In this document: one piece after another, positions 23,224 to 34,600 of the stretch
Position numbering within the stretch: position 1 is the stretch's first letter
How the letters are laid out: the number at the start of each line of letters is the position of its first letter
Origin: Caenorhabditis elegans
Lineage: Eukaryota; Nematoda; Chromadorea; Rhabditida; Rhabditidae
Length of the DNA stretch: 64,000 bases
NCBI RefSeq assembly: GCF_000002985.6
Contig: NC_003283.11
Coordinates: forward strand, 16,555,501-16,619,500
Direction of reading: 5' to 3'
The notes under the pieces: model-generated
Database searches by the model: none
Told to the model about the DNA's origin: nothing
The model's input: the letters and a program-made list of their open reading frames with translations, nothing else
Position numbers and translations under genes: made by a program

Positions 23224-24905
23224 AATATCACTTTTCTGATGTTCCAACACATTTCAAGACATTCATCAGATATGTTTGAATATCCTAAAGAATACTTCTT
23301 GATCATTTTCAATCCCAAATGTGTTTTGACCTACCATTATCAAAAAACATCAGCCAAATGATTGCCATAAATTCTTGTTCCTTTAGTTTCATGAAAATTA
23401 TTGGCTGTATCATATTATGAAAATAGAAACTCCAAAATGGCTTGAAGATCCTAAAAAATAAAAATAATGGGGTTATTTTAGTAGTGTCGCAAAATGTTAC
23501 TCTATAAATCAAAATCGAATTTCCTGGCTAAACTTTTAAAAAAGTATAATTTTCAAATCATCCCAGTTTTTTTTTTAATTTTTAAAATTTTTAAAATTTT
23601 TGTTTAAATTTAAAATTCCCGCCAATTCATGTTTTCAGTGTTTATGTCAGAAAAAAACAGTAGTTTTACAGAATTTTCAAATTACAATTTAACAATTACC
23701 TAACTATTTCCGAATCGGTCATACTCCCCTTCTCCGGCATAGCTCCTTTATAAAAATTGATTATTATTTGCTCCAAATCCGGTTGCTCCATCGCCTCGTA
23801 CTTCTTGAAATTCCGTATATAATTCAATAATGGATCAATTTGCCATAATTTTGGGATAAAATTCCGCAATAGAGCTATCTGAAATTTTTATTAAATTTTA
23901 AAGTGTCTGTTTGGAAGTGAAGCACCCCACCTTATCACTTTTCTTTAATTTCCCTGTTGATGGGAAAAGTTTATAAATCATTTTCCATGTTAAATCGATA
24001 TCCTTGCTCACAGAGCATGAGAGCTCAAAAACGTTCAACTCATCGAAAACCCCATTGTTCACCTCATTTCGCGTCACTTCGAACTGTTTCCAGTTGAAGA
24101 CTGCACAATGTATATTCCATGTTTCACGAAAAACAACACGAGCCTTAAAAAATCCCAATCGAAAGTCTTCAGATAGTTTTTACTAAAAATTAACACAATT
24201 TAAAAAATCTTCCAAAACATTGAAATTTTCAAAATTTCATTTAAATCGATATACTTTCCGTTCATAAAATAATTAAGTGTATGATAATTTGTGAGAGAAT
24301 AAATTTTAAAGTTAAAACACTAAAAATCTTTTAAAATCAAAAAAACTAACTGCTAGCAAAGACTGCCGATTTTTTGATAATTCCAGCGTATTCGAATGCT
24401 TGTCTCGGCCCACCTGAATTTCTGAAAATGGCTCATCTAATTATATTTAATGACTGTTAATTTTAACTAACTTTCAATAGTGAGTCCTGCTTCTTTACAC
24501 TTTTCAATTCGACATTTTCTACACGGATGGGACGATGATATTCTTGTCTTACAAGTACATAATATATCACTTCGTTTTGCAAAATGATATCGGCGAAAAA
24601 ATGCGGCGCATGCTCTAAATTGTGCATTTTAATTATTTAAAAAAAAAATTAAAAGTTTTTTTGCCAGTCAAAAATGGAAATTATTAAGGTTTTGCCACTT
24701 TTTCAAAGAAAGCCTGAAAATTAATATAAAGAATTTTTTGACGACTTCCAAATAAGTAGCAAAAACTGAGAGTGTTTCAATTTTCAAAAAAATCATCTAA
24801 ATCTTAAAAAAATAAAAATAAAATAAATCAAAAATAAATTACTCACCTACATGAAATCCCTCCAAAATGAAGTTCGGCTTCCGTGGAGCCACAAATTATG
24901 CACAT
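23037..24905 (-). CDS. Supplementary nuclear hormone receptor with one unresolved exon join
   Basis: The start codon at 24903-24905 opens MCIICGS, followed by HFGGISCRACAAFFRR, giving a complete DNA-binding domain: finger 2 reads CTCKTRISSSHPCRKCRIEKC. Exons are 24847-24905, 24472-24614, 24351-24421, then about 24182 to 23931, 23700-23878, 23335-23450 and 23037-23284. Ligand-domain blocks include LGFFKARVVFRETWN, FWSFYFHNMIQPI and EQEFMAIIWLMFFDNG. All joins close except 24351 to about 24182: the only acceptor I see (ATTTTTAG) is followed in phase by TAA. Either another junction is used or this is a pseudogene. The final exon is duplicated at 30075-30261. Confidence 0.72.
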
Positions 24906-25536
24906 ATTCGAATTTTGAATGATGTCAGTTCAAAATGAACAATTTGATCGTTTGAATAGAAACTTTTATTCACCAAAAAATCAAAAAGTTTATTTAGACA
25001 CAGAGGAAGAGAGAAAATGAGTATGAGGTACACGCATGTTTGCTGTTCAAAGAACAAATTTTCAAGGTGATGTAAGTACGTTGTCAAGACGAAACCATGC
25101 CAAGTAGGTGAACAAAAAAGAAAAAAAATGGAATACCGAAATCTGTGAAACACTTTAAAATTACTCCAAATTTGCAGCTTCTGGGCAAATTCATTTCAAA
25201 AACTCTGTCAGTTTTGTTTTTAAAGATGTTTTCAAAAATTTTCCAGATTTTCCAAACGTTTAATTCTGAGCCCAGCCCACACATAGTTTAATTCGATTCA
25301 AAATGAACAATTTGATCGTTTGAACAAAATGTTTATTTAATTCCATATCAAAAAAGGTGAGGTACAATTGAGAAACAGAGAGAGTGTGAGGCATACTTTC
25401 TGATTTGCGAATTTTCCAGGGTCACGGAACCTCCTGCTAAATAGGTGACGCTAGTTCCCGAGTTCTAATTTGCTATAGTTCACCGAATTCGCTAACACAT
25501 ATTATTATAAAACCGAAAACAATAGCAATATTCATT
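24906..25536. other. Intergenic with a repeated 28-bp motif
   Basis: No gene seen. The string CAAAATGAACAATTTGATCG occurs near 24930 and again near 25300, each followed by similar sequence, a remnant of a short direct duplication. Confidence 0.5.
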
Positions 25537-26093
25537 TTAATCAGAAGTTGACATAATACGTGCGTTGTTATTTGATGACGGACCAATTTTATAGCTCTTG
25601 CTCTTTCGACACAAAACAAAATGGCGAAAGTCTTTGATCAGAAATATTGCAAACAATGGATCCAAAGCAGGATAAACTCCAACAAATGCTCCGAGATTGT
25701 TTGCGTACAATCCCAAATCGATTCCAAAAAATGGGAAGACTATCAGACTGCCCACCGGGAAGTACATTGTTACCACTGGGATCAGGGTCTGGAAACATTT
25801 TCGATTAGAAAAATTGAAAAAAAAAAAGAAAACCTGAAGAGAAAGTGTCAGGAATAGCTGGCGGTTGAGATCTTTCGTGTGTTGGCTCATTGAGCCCGTC
25901 TTTTGTGCATTGAATATAATGTTGTCGCGCCACATAATGATATTGTCGAGAAGCACAATCCCATGATTATACAACAAATTGCCAGGCCAAATACTTGCGA
26001 CCAATTCCATTGCTCTTCTCTATTGACGGGGTTTTGGGACTGGAAACATTTTTGATTACTGACAAGCATAGTCCGACAACTCGCGGGTTCCAT
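25537..26093 (-). pseudogene. str chemoreceptor, C-terminal remnant
   Basis: The minus strand encodes the last third of a str receptor: HTKDLNRQLFLTLSLQ, an intron of about 44 bases, TLIPVVTMYFPVGSLIVFP, then YPALDPLFAIFLIKDFRHF and a stop at 25537. Upstream, WNWSQVFGLAICCIIMG matches the following helix region but in another frame, and the intron present there in the intact copies is absent. No N-terminal exons adjoin it. The exon-1-like piece at 27500-27675 on the same strand may be its severed front. Confidence 0.75.
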
Positions 26094-27430
26094 AACGCGC
26101 CAAAAATAAAAAAATTTAATAAAAAAATAATAAATAATAAAAATTTGATCCAGGGCCGGGTCTTTTGATTAACTTATAGGAACAACCTATTTATTTCATT
26201 TATTTCCGGCACGTTCATTTCGGTCAATACGTTTTTTTCTGTGGGAGTGTTTTGTTCAAGGAATATGATTAGCGTTCACGTATATGATATCAGGAAATAG
26301 AAAATGTATAACAAACAAAAATACGTAAGGGACAATCAAACCAGGCTAGGGGCTTATTACGTTTGTTCCAAAGGAAAAACAAATTAATACTTCCGCCAGC
26401 GAGTTTCGGATTTCCCACGTGGTGTCAGAGTGTCCTTTTTCTACGTAGATCTACAAAAAATGCGGGAGAAGAGACGCAAAGCTCTAAACTGATTTTGCAT
26501 GGTTAAGAACGTGCTGATGCCACATTTTTTTGGGCGAAAAAATCCCGCATTTGTTGTAGATCAAACCGTAATGAGACAGCCTGGCACCACATGGTTTTCA
26601 GATTTTTACGTTATTACGAATACTTTACGAATACTTGCCCCTTTGACAGCTTATTAGTTGGTTCTCTTTGGTCTTATTAAAAACTTGTCAACTAAAAAAG
26701 TAATAGAAAATTATTTTTTTTATTGCCTTATTTCTGTTGCAAAATTGAAAAATCTTTAAAAAATTTAGACAAAATTTTGCTAACTTGATTTGACAGAAAG
26801 TTGACAGAAATATACATTTAGGTCATTTTCGGCAAAAAAAAAAACAGACCGTCAAATTTTCAGACAAATCGTCTCGCCTTGCTCAATATGCTTACAGTAC
26901 TCTGTTTTGACGTCCTTCCGCCATTTTGTGCTGGAATCTGGCCTTTTCTCAAAACTTATCTATTTGATGTGAGCGTTTATTTGTAAGTAAAATTAAGATT
27001 ACAATGTTTTCAGCACGCTGGTCCGTACACCGCTGTCTTAAAAATTGCTGGGTGCGATGTTGAGTCGATTGTGGTTTATAGGCTACTACTAACAGATAAC
27101 CGTATTATTTCGGCAAATGTTATCAACAGCTTGCCACTTTCAAGAAAAACTACTAATTGTGAATGAAACTTTTAATTGATATGGATGAATTTGAAAAAAT
27201 AATCCCACAAGTACTAATTAAACGTTTGATTTTTAATCAAAATTTTCAGTTTTGAAAACAATTAAATCTCAACCGTGTAGAACTATGATACTTCCAGACA
27301 ATAATATTTTCAGGAAACTACATTTTTATTTACGATTTTAAGAACTAAACTCTCTTGAGATAATAATACGAAAAATCGTCACAAAAAATGTGTGTATAAA
27401 ATAGGTAAAAACCCCCACTAAAAAATAAAG
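26094..27430. other. Intergenic, contains one inverted-repeat element
   Basis: No gene is supported between the two str remnants. The only feature I can define is the element at 26416-26593. The rest is AT-rich. Confidence 0.5.
26416..26593. mobile_element. Short inverted-repeat element (CACGTGGTGTCAG ends), copy 2
   Basis: The ends CACGTGGTGTCAGAGTGTCC and the complement of CCATGTGGTGCCAGGCTGTC flank an interior with GATCTACAAAAAATGCGGGA and GGTTAAGAACGTGCTGA. This is the same family as 1384-1576 in reverse orientation. Confidence 0.7.
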
Positions 27431-27490
27431 ATGCTGTGGCTTCATATCATCCAATATACCGGCTTTTCTTTGCCCAAATCACAAATTCCC
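27431..27490 (+). pseudogene. str exon-1 fragment, plus strand
   Basis: ATG CTG TGG CTT CAT then reads LWLHIIQYTGFS, clearly the str N-terminus, but a missing T shifts the frame after TTTTC (TTTGCCCAAATCACAAAT should encode FAQITN). It stops matching near 27490, where an inverted exon-1 piece from the other strand begins. Confidence 0.7.
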
Positions 27491-27675
27491 CTGAAACATA
27501 TCGGAAAGGCTAACATCTCGGTCAGCGAGTAAAGCATAATCACAATTGAGAATGATATCATCATTATCCGATAGCGGCCAAAAATCTTATGCGCCCTGGC
27601 AAGAAGCAGGTACAAAAGTAGACAATTGATAACCTGCGATGAGATAAAACCAGCATACTGTACAGCTTTTTCCAT
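27491..27675 (-). pseudogene. str exon-1 fragment, minus strand
   Basis: The minus strand encodes VQYAGFISSQVINCLLLYLL, a RAHKIFGRYR loop and LYSLTEMLAFP, a str first exon. Its would-be start overlaps the left edge of the segmental duplication at 27665, so the duplication has replaced its 5' end. It converges on the plus-strand fragment at 27431-27490. Confidence 0.7.
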
Positions 27676-27772
27676 TCATTTTAGTTCAACTTTCTTATAC
27701 TGCTTAGACGTTTCCGCTACATTATCTCGCTTACTCACACAAAAATTTACAGACCTTGCCTAATTTTGCAAA

Positions 27773-29674
27773 ATGCCTCTTTGGCTCCACGTAATCCAAC
27801 ATGCTGGCTTCTTTTTCGCTCAGATCACTAATGGAATATTGGTGTATTTGATCGCAACAAAAGCTCAAAAACTATTTGGAACATATCGTCATCTAATGTG
27901 TGCTTTTGCTGTCTTCTCCCTAATTTATGCATGGGTCGAAGTGTTCACTCAACCGGTAGGCTAAAAGCTTTAAGCCAAGTTTGGGCCTCGAATATGCTCG
28001 ATGAAAAAGCAAGATTAACATTTCTTTAAGGTAATGCACATAAAAGGTCCAGTGTTCATAGTCTTCATGGACAGTCCTTTAAAATATCAAGCAGGAATTG
28101 GTAATTTTGTGACGTGTAAGTTTGTTTGAATTTATTTTATAATTTATTTGGAATATTCTAAAAATAATAAAGAAAAATACATTTTTACTGTTTGATTTTG
28201 CAATATTTTATTGCTTTTTATTATTTACCAGCCGTGGACCGCACCTACAGCGCGACCTCCGACTTTTTTGAGAAAACACATTAGATAAACGGTTTATATA
28301 TAATAAATTGATTGTTTGAATTAAAAAAAAAAGACAACTCCCAACCAATCAACGTATAGTTACGCTTCCTTTTAAACTAATTATGTTAAATGGTTGTTGT
28401 GTAGCGTCGCTGATTGGTGAGATACTGAGCATTTCTGAAAGCTGATTGGTAAGATAAAACTGGTGGTGAAACGCTGATTGGTGAGCGACTGGGCGTGGCT
28501 GAATGCTCATTGGTAAGCAAGTGGGTGTGACTAAACGCTGATTGGTGTGCAAGTGGGTGTGGCTAAACGTTGATTGGCTTGATAGTGGTGGAAGCTGAAT
28601 GCTGAAGACTGGCCCTATCAAGAATTTTGAAGATGACTATACTTTTCACTAAAATTCACTAAAATTGAAAACCTTTAAATTTGCAATTTCAGGCCTCTAT
28701 TGCGGATCGTTTGCTCTCGTGATCTCACTTCTTGCGTCTCAATTTTCCTACAGATTTATTGCCGTTTGCAGGTTGTTTTTTTTTTCAATTTTCCGGAAAA
28801 AATAATCCAAATCCTTTTCAGACCAGAGCTTCTGCCAAAACTCGATGGGCTCAAGCTAGTTATAATATTCATTCCATGCGTGTTTTTCTTCATTCTTTGG
28901 TTTGAACTGGTTTATTGGGGTATGGAAAATACCAAGGAGAAACAGGAATATATGAGGTAGTTAGCAACTAAATTTCAAACCTTCATGTTATACAAAAAAA
29001 ATTCAGAGAAGAACTGGAAACATTCTACCAAGAAGATTCGAGAAAAGTTTGTTTTATTGCGCCAATGTATTGGTCAATTGGAAAAAATGGAGAGAAAATT
29101 TGGAATTTTTTTGAGATTGGGCTAGCATTTGGATGTGTGATGATAATTGTAAGGCCTACAAAAAAAAGCCCTGGAGATCTAGAAAATGTTTGTATTTTTA
29201 CAGGTTGTCTGCTTCACGACGATTCTATTCTGCTCAATAAACATTTATTATTTCATGACAAGCATCCAGTGTCATATGAGCAAAAGAACATTGGAACTCA
29301 ATCACCAACTTTTCGTCACCCTCAGCTTTCAGGTATATTTTTGGGAGTCTCCTTGAAATTCCATATTTAGTTTCCAGACTCTTTTACCATTTGTCATGAT
29401 GTACAGTCCTGTCGGATTGTTGTTTTGTCTTCCACTATTTGAAGTCTACGGGGGCGATATTGCAAATTACGTGGGCGCCACTTTAGCTCTCTACCCGGCT
29501 TTGGAGCCACTGATTGCGATTTTCACTATCAATGAGTTCAGAAGGACATTCATGAGTAAGTGGTAGCGTTTATAGCTCTAACTTCAAAGAAAACATTTAG
29601 ATTTTCACCGAAAGAAAGTGCAAACAACAGTGACAGTTCCTACCTTGACACCAACAATGGGAGTTGTTGATTGA
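27773..29674 (+). CDS. Serpentine chemoreceptor, str family (copy 3)
   Basis: Eight exons identical in length to copy 2: 27773-27955, 28031-28115, 28693-28771, 28822-28956, 29007-29148, 29204-29332, 29378-29555 and 29601-29674, giving 334 residues. Protein differences from copy 2 are few, for example LLASQF for LLAAQF, GLKLV for GFKLV and MENT for MANT. The frame is intact and all splice sites are canonical, so it is probably functional. Intron 2 has an expanded set of GCTGATTGGTGAG and GTGTGGCTAAACG repeats compared with copy 2. Confidence 0.87.
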
Positions 29675-30074
29675 AAATCTGCAGTTAATCAGACTACATA
29701 CATAGTTGGAACATATTTTATTGGGCAATTATTCTTTCAAAACTTGAAATAAAAAATTTTACAAATGTTCAGTGCGCGCGCTTGGACCCCATAAATTTTG
29801 AACTTAAGGAAAACTCCAAACTTTTAAAATAAAAATTCTCAAAAAAAAATTACTAAACAATCTCAAAAAGGCGCGGCTAAAGAATAGAAATTGTGGAAAA
29901 CAAAAATTTCACAAAAAAACTGTGATATGTCATATTTAAAACCAAAAATATTTTTGCTCCTTTCTCGTGAAACAATAAAAAACCACATTTGTCTAAACTT
30001 CCAACGATATAAAATATTTATGAGATCCAAATTCTCAAATTCCGTTTGATTGAAATTCAATGAAATAAAATAAA

Positions 30075-30261
30075 TTAAAGTTTAGATTCTTTGAGTATCT
30101 CTCGAAAATCGTCATGAATGCGTAAGTCATTAATTTCGCAAATCAGCATCTCCTCCATCAACTTTCTCTCTCCTTTTTCGATATATTCCAACGATTCCAA
30201 AGTTTCAAAAAGTCTACTTTCTTCGCAATTTCCATCAATTTGATAGTTTCTAAGCTCCCGC
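30075..30261 (-). pseudogene. Truncated nuclear receptor last exon (duplicated)
   Basis: Copy of the final coding part of the receptor at 23037-24905, from its stop codon back about 187 bases, then cut off by the rearrangement junction. Without the other exons it cannot encode a receptor. Confidence 0.88.
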
Positions 30262-30619
30262 GCTCCTTGAATATAATCCCAGCTGTCTTGTACCCAGTCG
30301 TTGCCCTTGTCTTAGTAATACGACTTTTAAAAATGAGAAAGGATAGAAAAAATGTGATAAGTCGACGACAGAATGTTAAAAAGTGAGTAGTACATTTTAT
30401 ACTTCTGGTTCATCCTTTTTCCTACAGAGAGCACACGACAACTCTAGTCATCCTATTATCAATTACATTCTTCATATCTCAATTGCCTTCTGGAATATTC
30501 CTATGGCTTGGAAATCTCTACAAGTTCAACATTGTAGTCAGAAGTATTGTGTTTGAAGGAAAAAATGTCACCTCAATTTTGTTTACGGTTAATGCCACGT
30601 CACACTGTATCATTTTTGC
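30262..30619 (+). pseudogene. Inverted srw fragment
   Basis: These 358 bases are the inverted copy of 31616-31973, with no net length change, covering the end of exon 3, an intron and most of exon 4 of the intact srw gene. It begins at the segmental duplication edge and ends at TTTTTGC. Confidence 0.9.
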
Positions 30620-31539
30620 TAAATGTCACTAGCTATTGAAACGTTAAACCCGTTTGTTTGCAACTGTTTTATGAAATTGTTTCATGGACAATAAACTATT
30701 AAAATAAGACATTGATCAATTTTGGAGCCAAGCTCCGGAACCCCGAACGTGTCGGCTGCTCCAAATAACTACCTTTCGCACTTCATTGAACCCACTCAGC
30801 GGCGCGCGGCGTCGGCGTGAGGCCGACATTTTCACCTCACACAGCTGGGAGCCCTATCAAAACCGTACCGGAATTTGGACCATGTTTTTTTTTTAAGATT
30901 TGAGGATGAACAAAAAGGGGAAAGGTTAGAAGACAATGTAAAAATTCGACGACAGAAGCTTGAAAATAAAGTTTAAAAGATGTTATTTTTTCCATCACTC
31001 GGTACTCCCACTTGGACATTTCTTCAAGAAGTAATGGCATAATGCCATGTTGAAATCATTATGACTAAGTACGGATAGTACGGTTATTATTCAATGTTTT
31101 CCTGTTCATGTTTGAAGCTGATATAAATTGATTGGATATTTATGTCGCAAAGTCGGTGAATACGAAGATTCCCTCATGGACCGGATACCACTCCGAAACA
31201 CTTTATTCAAAGTATAAAAGTGTACTTTAAAATGCTAATTTTCAGACAGTGATAGTGTTGGTCCATTTGCTTCCAGTTGGTGTGCCACGTGCCTGAAACT
31301 TTAATATCAACAAATGATTTTTATTTCATTTTTGGGTACTTATGTATTACATGCACTCATTTTGAAATTAAATTAGTTATATACAATTATCATTATTAGA
31401 CTTACTGCATATTAGAAATGGTTATTTCCTAATTGCGATCCTAAAAATACCAATATGCTACAAGTTTTTATTTTCAATAACTTAAAAAATTACTCTCAAA
31501 ATGAGGACATGTAATACACAAGTACTCATTTTTTTCAAA
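30620..31539. other. Intergenic
   Basis: No supported gene. At about 31245, TTTTCAG is followed by a frame reading TVIVLVHLLPVGVP, slightly like a str helix block, but too short to call. Confidence 0.4.
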
Positions 31540-33028
31540 TTAGCAACAAATTACCTTTTTTCTGCAACATCTGAACCTTTCTCTTGCTACTTGGCTATAT
31601 TGGGAGCTCAGTACCGCAAAAATGATACAGTGTGACGTGGCATTAACCGTAAACAAAATTGAGGTGACATTTTTTCCTTCGAACACAATACTTCTCACGA
31701 CAGTGTTGAACTTGTAGAGATTTCCAAGCCATAGGAATATTCCAGAAGGCAATTGAGATATGAAGAATGTAATTGATAATAGGATGACTAGAGTTGTCGT
31801 GTGCTCTCTGTAGGAAAAAGGATGAACCAGAAGTATAAAATGTACTACTCACCTTTTAACATTCTGCCGTCGACTTATCACATTTTTTCTATCCTTTCTC
31901 ATTTTTAAAAGTCGTATTACTAAGACAATGGCAACGACTGGGTACAAGACAGCTGGGATTATATTCAAGGAGCCATTCAAATATGCAAATATTGTTTGAG
32001 ACATCATTTCTGTGAATATAATCTTTCGCCCAACTCGAATTGCATACTGCAATTCAGTATAACCAGGCGGATAATTGCATCTGAAATTTCAGTGATTTTT
32101 TATCAAACGAAGGCAGAATAGCGGTTTGACCAACTTCAGTATTACTACATACTGCGCAATTAAAGTAATTAACAATAAAATACTAACCTCTTCCTAGGAA
32201 CCCACAAACCATTCTTCAATATTGAATACCTCGCATTATACCAAACACTAATTACCGCGCTAAGGAAAACCATGATAAGAACAATTTCACATCCAACTTC
32301 TTTTTGGGATAGGCTGCTCATTTTTTTGCTTAATGGGAAAGAAACCACAAGAACACGGATGATTGCCATTGACAAACCAAGAAATGGATAAATACGGTTT
32401 ATTACCTCGGCTATTAAATTAATTGTAAATGTAGTCAAGCACTTGAGGTACGTACTGTTTTGCCAACTGTAAGATACACATTTATTTTTGTTCTGCACAC
32501 AGAAAATGACCGTAGGGAGTAACAAAATCGTACCGCGGAGATGGTTGAAGGGTGTACCCAGGGTGGAGCCTAATTATAAGGGGGACAGGAAAAAGGGATC
32601 AATGAAGGTAGCGAATGGGGACCAAAGAGAGGGGGACCAACGTAGGGGTACGGCCGTAGATCATACCGCTACTACATCACATACCATTCATTTTGTTGGA
32701 GGATATCATAAATCCGCATTCCGAAAGTATTCCCAATAATCAAAACGTCGCAAAACGAGATTCCAATCATCAGTACGTTAATCGAAGAAGTCCACATTTT
32801 TCGGTGACTTATCACCAGGCAGTTCAACAAGTTAATATTCAATCCGACAACACAAAATATAAAATTCAAATTATGCAACACTCTCGCCACTTCGTTTACT
32901 AACTTAAGCCATTTTTCTTCTTCTTCATAGTCCTCAAAATAAATAGGATATGTAAAATTTTCAAAATTTTCAGAGTATGAAGAGAAGAAGTCATACTCGT
33001 ATTCGTAGTATTCGGAAAGTTTTGCCAT
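31540..33028 (-). CDS. Serpentine receptor, srw class (FMRFamide-receptor-like)
   Basis: Four exons: 32681-33028, 32188-32492, 31853-32080 and 31540-31807, 382 residues, all in phase. I chose ATG 33026-33028 (MAKLSEYYEY), which precedes an acidic, Tyr-rich extracellular N-terminus with N-glycosylation-type sites. Helix blocks include INLLNCLVISHRKMW, LGLSMAIIRVLVVSFP and, near the end, TTTLVILLSITFFISQLPSG and NATSHCIIFAVLSSQYSQ, the srw hallmark. Known srw proteins resemble peptide receptors and are thought to sense environmental or endogenous peptides. Exon 1 has a rival donor four bases earlier (TG|GTATGT) that would break the frame. Confidence 0.82.
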
Positions 33029-33689
33029 TCTGCTGGGAGAAATATTGAAAAAATTGAGCCAGTGAACCAACACAAAAAAGGAAATGAAATTCTTTTTCCT
33101 GGTTGTTAGTGTCTGTTGTTACGTCTTAATTAGGTTGTTTTTCGCCTGATAGACAATGTTATTATAGCTCGGCATAATATTGTAACAATGAATTTGAATG
33201 AATTTAAGTTTATTTAACTAAAAGAAGAGAAATAAACAAATAAAACGAGCACAATAAAGCTCATTTGGGTGAACATAATTCAAAATTGTTTCATATGATT
33301 TTTTAGAAAAAAAATTCTCAATTAATTAACTGAAAATTCATTCAAATCAAATAAAAAATAATTCTCAACTGTCCAATGTACTTTTCCATTTGCTTTGTGT
33401 GATGTTTTGTGATGTTTTTGTTTTCTGAAAACTGTTTCAATAGTCAGGTTTTCACATTTTAGGAACTCATGTCAGAGGACGGCCAAAAACTACAGCCGAC
33501 GCCCTGCGGGTTATATATGACCGGCCCAGAGAGTGTAGGCTGTCGAAGGAACACAAAAATCCCATAACCCAAGTGGCGGGGTGCGGGAAGAGCTCTCCGT
33601 AAATCGACAAAATTCGGCTCTTTCCGTGCACCGCCCACTGGGTCGCGTGATGTCAATCAGTGGTGGGCGGCAAACGATTTTTTCCGGCA
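33029..33689. other. Intergenic, srw promoter side
   Basis: No gene seen. The stretch 33460-33690 is GC-richer than its surroundings and includes a CGGCAATTCCAGCAAATCGCCGG piece of the satellite family found at 6006-6869. Confidence 0.45.
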
Positions 33690-33876
33690 ATTCCAGCAAA
33701 TCGCCGGAACAAAAGATAAAATTAAGTTCTCTCAGCTTATCGACCAAATCATAAACGAATATGATCCATTTCATTTATTCTTCCGGTCTATCAAAATACG
33801 ACGGAAATGTTGAATTTTCATCGTTTTCGGTGAAATACTGATATCCAAATTCGTAATTTTCAGTGTTTTCTCCCAT
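33690..33876 (-). pseudogene. srw exon-1 relic
   Basis: ATG at 33874-33876 reads MGENTENYEFGYQYF then ENSTFPSYF before a stop. In a shifted frame KWIIFVYDLVDKLRELNFIFC follows, matching the corresponding segment KWLKLVNEVARVLHNLNFIFC of the intact neighbour. A frame break and the missing remainder mark it as a relic. Confidence 0.7.
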
Positions 33877-34600
33877 TTTCCAAATGTAAATGGGTAGAAG
33901 CTGACTACTATATTTATATGAAAGAATGCATTTGAACACGGGAATATTTTTAAGTTGCCGCTTTTCAAAAAGTAGTCGAATATATTGGTGTTCTATAAAT
34001 TCGACAATTTTGGCACCTGCTGATATCAATTTCAATATTTTTGTTCTGAAATACGCAAGTCTAATTATGACAAACATCCTTGCTGCAAGTTTCAGGGCCT
34101 GCCTGACGCCTGCCTTCAACCTGCCCGCCTCACGCCGGCGCCTTGCTTTGTTTCTATACTATGGCAAGAAGTCAAAGGCTTGATGTTTTCACCACATAGT
34201 GCGAAAGAAGGTTCTTTCACCGCGGCCGACACTTTACGGATTCCGCGCCGCACTATTCAGAAGGCGAAGTACATATCAAAATATCACCATTTTTCAAAAT
34301 TTGATTTCAGAATGCTTTCTGAACATGGGAACAACTTGAGGTGTTTTCTAGAATTTCCTCTGGGAAAAAATTGGAAATTGTTTTGGCCGAGTTCATTTGA
34401 AATTTTTAAAGTAGGAAAAATAGTTTAGAAATTTCCAGATCAACTTAGTTTTTGGCTCAAAGTGCTCCTATGCTTCAACTACAAGATTCAACTACAAAAA
34501 AAAGCTTCAACTACTAAAAATCTAGATCTTTTGATTGTTTCTAGAAAAATGTCACAAAATCGTATTTATATATGTATTGAATACCACAAACATAAAAAAT
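33877..34600. other. Intergenic
   Basis: No gene seen between the srw relic and the 3' end of the srh gene. AT-rich, with a GC-richer patch (GCCTGCCTGACGCCTGCC) near 34100. Confidence 0.4.

Larger units (their letters stand above)
27665..30261. repeat. Segmental duplication, right copy (matches 20596-23223)
   Basis: Same order and orientation as the left copy. The right edge is abrupt: at 30260-30262 the nuclear-receptor exon stops and an inverted srw fragment begins, with GC shared at the junction. Confidence 0.9.

Noticed and set aside
31240-31300. Possible str helix fragment (VHLLPVGVP)
   Set aside because: Only about 14 residues match a loose pattern and no neighbouring exon supports it.
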